Assembly: GCA_001970855.1 (NCBI GenBank) | Contig: LSSN01000315.1 | Coordinates: 2,863 to 66,862, forward strand | Direction: 5' to 3' | DNA from: Smittium culicis | Lineage: Eukaryota > Kickxellomycota > Harpellomycetes > Harpellales > Legeriomycetaceae | DNA: 64,000 nucleotides | Part shown: piece after piece, positions 58,724-64,000 of the stretch | Layout of the letters: the number at the start of each line of letters is the position of its first letter | Position numbering within the stretch: the first letter of the stretch is position 1 | Made by a program: the position numbers and the translations under genes | Notes under the pieces: generated by a model | What the model was told of the DNA's origin: nothing | Databases searched by the model: none | What the model saw: only the letters and a program-made list of their open reading frames with translations

Positions 58724-60984
58724 ATGGAACCTAGAAATCGAAAGAAGAAACCTATAAACCAGCAAGAAGCCCCTGTCTCTACTACCTCTTCTGAAAAAAA
58801 TGCTGCTGTAATTGAATCCTTAGGAAAACCCAGGAAAATTCAAGACCTAATAAACATGTCCTTTGAACTACCTTCCATAATTGCCGGTATCTTTATTGCA
58901 TACAGCTTGATTTTGACTCTATCCTCCTACTATAAAAACGGTACCAGGTACCTTGAGCCTATCTATGGAAACGTCATTCCCTACAAACACCGCTTTTTTT
59001 TCATGGTATTCAGCTTTTCCTTCGGCGTTCTCTTAGCTATCGTCATTTTCACCATGTTCTGCTTATCCATCGACGACGCCTGCCAAAAGTTCCTATCAAA
59101 AGTCTCCTCAAAATACAAACAACTCGTCTCAAAGAAAAACCACCTTTCTGAAAAAGAAAGCACCGACTTTGAAAAATATCTCCTTAGCGAACGCTGTTTA
59201 GAAAACTCCCAATTCGATCACTCTTTCGATACTAACCTAATGTTCTTCGTCTCTTTATGTTTCGACGCCCTATCTTTCTTTGTTGCCACTATCCCTATGC
59301 GTCTAGAACAAGTCTTCCTACTAAGCAACTTCTTCGGCTTACGCTTCGGCCCACTTATCGCTCATATCAGCTCTGACTTTTTCGTTTTCATCGCTGTTGG
59401 CTTCATCTCTATGCTCGTATCTACTCGCATCGCTTACGTTATTAACAGCTCTTCTACCTCCCCAAAAAATCCTAAAAATGAGATCTCTTCCTCCGGAAAA
59501 GGTAGCATCTTTGGCTACGCATACTCCTTTATCGTATTCACTGGTGCAATGACCTTCTCCTCTGTCTTACCCACCCAACCTGCTTGCTACACTGTTCTCT
59601 TCCAGACAATCCTCATCTCCTTAGTCGGCGTTATCATCAAGCTATGTATGCACTACCAAATCTCCCTCGATAGAAATAAAGCTGAAAACGACTATAACGA
59701 TTTCTTACAATCTCTCACAAATGAACCTCTATCTGAAGATGAAAAGTTCAAACGCCCAAAACCTACAAAAGCCTCCAATTTAAAGCTTTTCATATTCTAT
59801 TTACCCGTTGTTGCCATCTTTACCTTCGTATCTCAAACCGTCTACACCAGCAAACATTGCGCTGACGAAGTTACTTGGAAACACAATTTAAACCCCGACA
59901 TCCAAGTTCTTTACCGAATTGAATCTTTCTCCGGATGGATTGAAGTTGTTGACCTCAACTTGTCAAACCTCGAAAACAAGCCTGAACACCCCGATCTTTT
60001 AACAAGTGACCCCAAAAAAGTTCGCGTTTTGCGCTCTGGCCACTCTATAGTTGGTGGAATATGGAACTCGACTTCTGAATCTGTTTATGGCGTCTTTTAC
60101 TATTTCGATGCTCCTCTATACTCAAAAAATCTGATCAAATCTCAGCAACGCTCTGCCCTGCATATCGGACTAGGTGCTGGCATTTCTGCAAAGTCCCATC
60201 ACTCCCACGGAGTCGCTGTTGACGTCGTTGACATCGATGTGGCCGTCATCCATTGCGCCCGAAATTATTTCGGCCTCCCTGAAAACTTGAAAAGTATCAA
60301 CGTTCAAGACGGAAGGTACTTTGTCGAAAAGTCAATCTCTGACTCATACGACTTTGTTGTCCACGATATCTTCTCAGGAGGCTCGATTAACTCGTATATG
60401 CTATCAACCGAATTCCTAAACCAAACACACCGCATATTGAAACCTAGCGGTATACTCGCTTTGAACTACGTTGGCTTCCCAACAGACTCTCGATCTATTG
60501 GAATCATCCAAAAAACACTTCTAAACTCTTTCAAGCACGTTCGTCTATTTGTTGATAACATTTCTCAAATGGACTCTTTACAAAACTTGGTATGCACTAT
60601 TTCCTACTGATAAAAATTCTTCTTAATCTCCTTTATCTTCTCTTATTAAGCACCTCATCTTCTAACCTGTCTCCCTCATTCCCCCTTCTCACTCAACTTT
60701 TTTAATTTTTTTTATTTATTATTTAGGTATTTTTTGCTTCAGATGTCGATATAGTATTCGATTTTCCTGAATCGATTAAACTTAACGCCGAACGTAGTAT
60801 CAGAAATTCTGTTCTAGGCCAGCTTCACGATAACGAATTCAACTTGAACGCTATAAATATCAGCGCTTTGCCCCTGATTACTGATACAGCCAACCCCTTG
60901 GAACATGCAAATTTAGTGAATGCCGAGGGCCACTGGCACACTATGAGAAAAATTTTCCCGCTAGAATTCTGGGTCAATTACTAA
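58724..60984 (+). CDS. membrane protein with spermidine-synthase-like domain, two exons
   Basis: Model: exon 1 58724-60589, exon 2 60727-60984, 707 residues; the splice joins QNL to VFFASDVDIVF, a normal core strand of the fold. Residues 50-375 contain about seven hydrophobic helices (for example AGIFIAYSLILTLSSYY and FFFMVFSFSFGVLLAIVIFT), with a polar loop between the second and third. Residues 385-700 form a class I SAM-type fold of the spermidine synthase family: nucleotide loop HIGLGAGIS (480-488), acidic end of strand 2 VDID (502-505), and the HDIFSGG segment (547-553), whose aspartate corresponds to the proton acceptor of aminopropyltransferases. The GGGDG loop is replaced by GLGAG and the usual DE-H active-site tyrosine region is not obvious, so true polyamine synthesis is uncertain; methyl or aminopropyl transfer at a membrane is possible. 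Similar fused proteins occur in other fungi and bacteria. Coding strand C-rich. Confidence 0.82.
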
Positions 60985-61151
60985 AAAAATCATTCGTATA
61001 TACTTTTATCTTTTTTTTTTTTTTTTTTTTTCAGTGCAGCTTTAAAAGTCGATACATTCAATTATTGTTTTAATGTAGTAATGATTATCGTTTATAAATT
61101 ATTTTATGCGAAAGTATTAATAGTTCAAAAAAAAAAAAAAAAAAAAAAAAA
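60985..61151. other. 3' flank ending in poly-A before the gap
   Basis: A T-run near 61,012-61,032 and an A-run at 61,128-61,151 bring the sequence to the gap. No gene is seen. Confidence 0.6.
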
Positions 61152-61775
61152 NNNNNNNNNNNNNNNNNNNNNNNNNNNNNNNNNNNNNNNNNNNNNNNNN
61201 NNNNNNNNNNNNNNNNNNNNNNNNNNNNNNNNNNNNNNNNNNNNNNNNNNNNNNNNNNNNNNNNNNNNNNNNNNNNNNNNNNNNNNNNNNNNNNNNNNNN
61301 NNNNNNNNNNNNNNNNNNNNNNNNNNNNNNNNNNNNNNNNNNNNNNNNNNNNNNNNNNNNNNNNNNNNNNNNNNNNNNNNNNNNNNNNNNNNNNNNNNNN
61401 NNNNNNNNNNNNNNNNNNNNNNNNNNNNNNNNNNNNNNNNNNNNNNNNNNNNNNNNNNNNNNNNNNNNNNNNNNNNNNNNNNNNNNNNNNNNNNNNNNNN
61501 NNNNNNNNNNNNNNNNNNNNNNNNNNNNNNNNNNNNNNNNNNNNNNNNNNNNNNNNNNNNNNNNNNNNNNNNNNNNNNNNNNNNNNNNNNNNNNNNNNNN
61601 NNNNNNNNNNNNNNNNNNNNNNNNNNNNNNNNNNNNNNNNNNNNNNNNNNNNNNNNNNNNNNNNNNNNNNNNNNNNNNNNNNNNNNNNNNNNNNNNNNNN
61701 NNNNNNNNNNNNNNNNNNNNNNNNNNNNNNNNNNNNNNNNNNNNNNNNNNNNNNNNNNNNNNNNNNNNNNNNNNN
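61152..61775. other. assembly gap (624 N)
   Basis: An unbroken run of N with A homopolymers on both sides (24 bases before, 25 after). The homopolymer probably broke the assembly. Long open frames across it are artefacts. Confidence 0.99.
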
Positions 61776-63585
61776 AAAAAAAAAAAAAAAAAAAAAAAAA
61801 GTCGCATAATCTACCCACAAAGATTTTTAATAAAAATGAAAAACGAAAAATATATTTTAGGAACTTGATCCTTTATTTTATTATTTTTTTTTTTGGAATA
61901 TAATAATATATGGGAGACAATTTAGGTCGAGAGGAGCTTTATTTATTTATTTTATTCCGTTGGAATTATATTTTTTAATAGAATTCGAGTGGTTCTATTG
62001 GATAGCCTGATTATTCCATTTGGTGAAATATACTTATTGGATTTAAAACTAAAATTTAATTTAAAGCAAAGATAAAAATTAATAGAAAAAGTTCCGCTCA
62101 TCAAAATAATATCCCATACATATACAAAATTTATTTTTTATTTTTTCAATAAAACGTTTCTTTACTTTAAACAATAAACATCTAATTAAACGGATATATT
62201 GGATACTTTCTGGTGATTTGCGAATATTTTCCGAGGCATAATACTTTCAATATTAGAAATTTACTAATTCTCGGTTTACTTATGCGACCAATAATCTATG
62301 GAATACTATGAGTGTTTTTAAACCTCTTGGTTTCGCTTGAAACTATAATTTTATTATATTTTATTTTCTATGTTTGAATAAACACTCTAATGACTTGCTT
62401 AAACCCAATTAATCTCCAAGTACTCTCAAAATTAATTAATTTTGGTACATCATTACTAACTAAATGAATATGAAAAGATTAGTTCATATGACGAGAAGTT
62501 GACTCAATATACTGTATATTTTTGATATACAATCTCAAAATAAGTTGATTTATTATCAGGTATAATTATATACATTTCTTAAGTGGTACCCAATTAATTC
62601 TAATTATAAAATCCTTTAGCCAATTGGGAACTTTAAATACTAACTATTGTATTGGCCGTTGAACGAGTTAAGAGTAATAAGGCAATTATTTCTTAGTTCA
62701 TCAATATCCATTAATAATTATAAAATTTTTTTTTGAGGTTTTGAAGTTCGGATACTTTCGATAGAAATAATTAATAAATTTCAAAGAACAAAATTATTAC
62801 AATTTGTAAAGAAATTTTGAGATGTAAGCATATTCTAAATTATTAAATGTGTTTTACATAGATTTTATTTAACCCTGAAAAAAAAAAATTAAATACAACT
62901 TAAATCTCTGCAAAAGAGATGGATGGGAAGAGCATGAATATTATCTGTATTGAAAAGGCATTAAATTAAACACGTTACAATTTATTGAGCGATAATATTT
63001 GATCAAATGATTTAAAAAATAAAAAAAAATTACCTACTAGCATAAAAAGTATTATGTTTGGTTTATATGTGAGATTAAAGCATTAAGATAAGCAATGATA
63101 AATGATAATTATGATTAATAAAAAAATTATAAAAAAAAGCATTTGAAATAATTGATTTTGATATTCAATATAATCCAATTTTATTCAGAATATAGCGCAT
63201 AAAAATAAAAGCTTATTATATCATCTGTAAAGCAAGGTAATAATTGATTTAGGCATATTGGGAGGAAAGTATACTTTCTTTCAAGCGGACTTTTTAAATA
63301 GTAGATGTCGATATAACTATATATTTCTGCTTTATAAAAGCAATTTCAAAATATATATATTATATTTATACACTATTAATGCAAGCGAGTTTATGTTTTT
63401 AGTGATATCTAAACGAACTTTATTTTTTTATTATTTCTGACTAAATAAAAAACGTATAAATAATTGCTGAATTTCAACTAAAATTAAAAACATCAGCAGT
63501 ATAATAAAACAGCAATAGCTAAATAAATTCTTAGTAGAAAAAAAAACTCTTTTAGAAATAACTTGTTATAAAACTAAAAAAAAAG
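61776..63585. other. AT-rich intergenic region before the secreted-protein gene
   Basis: No gene is supported over about 1.8 kb. The 60-residue frame at 63,258-63,440 is built of AT-rich codons and has no motif. The last 50 bp before the ATG at 63,586 are A-rich (AAACTAAAAAAAAAG), a common leader type for strongly expressed fungal genes. Confidence 0.55.
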
Positions 63586-64000
63586 ATGAAATTCTTTGTA
63601 TCAGTTTCTGTCCTATCCACTGTCGCTAGTGTTGCTTTCGCCGGCTATATGTGCCAGGACGATTGTATGAACGTTTCTAATGACATGAACTATGAATACC
63701 AGCCAATGCAAGAGGCAGAAGCAGCTCCTGTGAAACCCATATCAGGAAGACGCCGCCGTATCAGCAGGAGATTCCGTGCTTACTGCTCGGCTATCGAAGA
63801 GTGCAAAACCGGGTGTTTGGAGCAGAAGGACAAGGCTGTCTGCAAGACATACAGGAAACAAATGAGAGTTGCGAGAAGAAAAAGCCGCACGCCTGAACAA
63901 AAGGCTGCCTCAAAAGCCAGGTTCAATGCATACTGCGCAGCCATTGACGAGTGCAAGACTGGGTGCTTGGATAATGGCGACAAGTCTGTTTGCAAAACTT
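63586..64000 (+). CDS. secreted cysteine-patterned repeat protein, cut by the window edge
   Basis: The open frame runs to the end of the window (138 residues visible, no stop). Residues 1-19 are a typical signal peptide (MKFFVSVSVLSTVASVAFA, cleavage after AFA). A short acidic spacer with two cysteines follows (20-50). Next come arginine clusters (GRRRRISRRFR, 55-65) and two copies of a unit with an exact 50-residue period (tyrosines 66 and 116). Each unit has the spacing C-x5-C-x3-C-x8-C (YC...ECKTGCL...VCKT). The units are separated by a basic linker, with RKQMRVARRKSR and KAASKARF. Dibasic and tetrabasic sites are where Kex2-type proteases cut, so a precursor releasing small disulfide-bonded peptides is plausible. 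No family is recognised. Composition is clearly richer in GC than its flank. It was missed by simple frame calling only because it has no stop inside the window. Confidence 0.88.
   Translation, partial: MKFFVSVSVLSTVASVAFAGYMCQDDCMNVSNDMNYEYQPMQEAEAAPVKPISGRRRRISRRFRAYCSAIEECKTGCLEQKDKAVCKTYRKQMRVARRKSRTPEQKAASKARFNAYCAAIDECKTGCLDNGDKSVCKT

Noticed and set aside
61081..61820. Long open frames on both strands across 61.1-61.8 kb
   Set aside because: Unknown bases plus poly-A or poly-T; not coding.

Overview
The window is eukaryotic and almost certainly fungal. It has short spliceosomal introns with GT..AG borders, very AT-rich intergenic DNA, and housekeeping proteins of fungal type: RuvB-like 2, a Byr4/Bfa1-like mitotic-exit GAP component, an Msn5/exportin-5-like karyopherin, a Cwc23/DNAJC17-like J protein, Tfb3/MAT1, the Rieske protein of complex III, and a DAL5-type MFS permease. 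The Rieske gene implies a respiring mitochondrion, which argues against the equally AT-rich anaerobic gut fungi. Extreme AT richness, ankyrin/F-box-like and small secreted proteins, and decayed retroelements would fit an early-diverging lineage such as the gut-dwelling Kickxellomycotina (Harpellales). That placement is inference.

Layout. 1-3.6 kb: a truncated LINE-type reverse transcriptase (minus) beside a repeat fragment, then a three-exon MFS transporter (minus). 3.6-25.8 kb: a 22-kb AT-rich gene desert with one GC-richer island (18.7-19.2 kb) and one solo copy of a structured repeat (22.2 kb). 25.8-27.6 kb: RVB2, whose best model has a first coding exon that is only the ATG. 27.6-30 kb: intergenic DNA with a 647-base sequencing gap. 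30-31.9 kb: Byr4/Bfa1-like gene (three exons). 32.8-36.1 kb: an 1102-residue WD40 plus helical protein of unknown function. 36.9-38.1 kb: an ankyrin-repeat protein (minus). 38.6-39.2 kb: a 657-bp element made of two long inverted copies of the 22.2-kb repeat. 40.3-46.8 kb: decayed retroelements on the minus strand, with two broken reverse-transcriptase domains that resemble DIRS-type elements.

47.5-60.98 kb is a compact gene cluster: exportin (minus), DNAJC17-like (plus), TFB3 (minus, four exons, 34 bp from the previous stop codon), Rieske protein (minus, two exons), and a membrane spermidine-synthase-like protein (plus, two exons). A second gap (624 N, flanked by poly-A) lies at 61.2-61.8 kb. 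The window ends inside a secreted, cysteine-patterned, repeat-containing protein gene (63,586 to the edge) that looks like a Kex2-processed precursor.

The genes do not form a pathway; they are dispersed housekeeping genes in repeat-rich DNA. The observations most worth following are the secreted repeat protein, the inverted-repeat element with a conserved GC-rich hairpin, the pair of decayed DIRS-like reverse transcriptases, and the start-codon-only exon of RVB2. Exon borders were set by reading splice sites and frame by eye; no alignments could be run.
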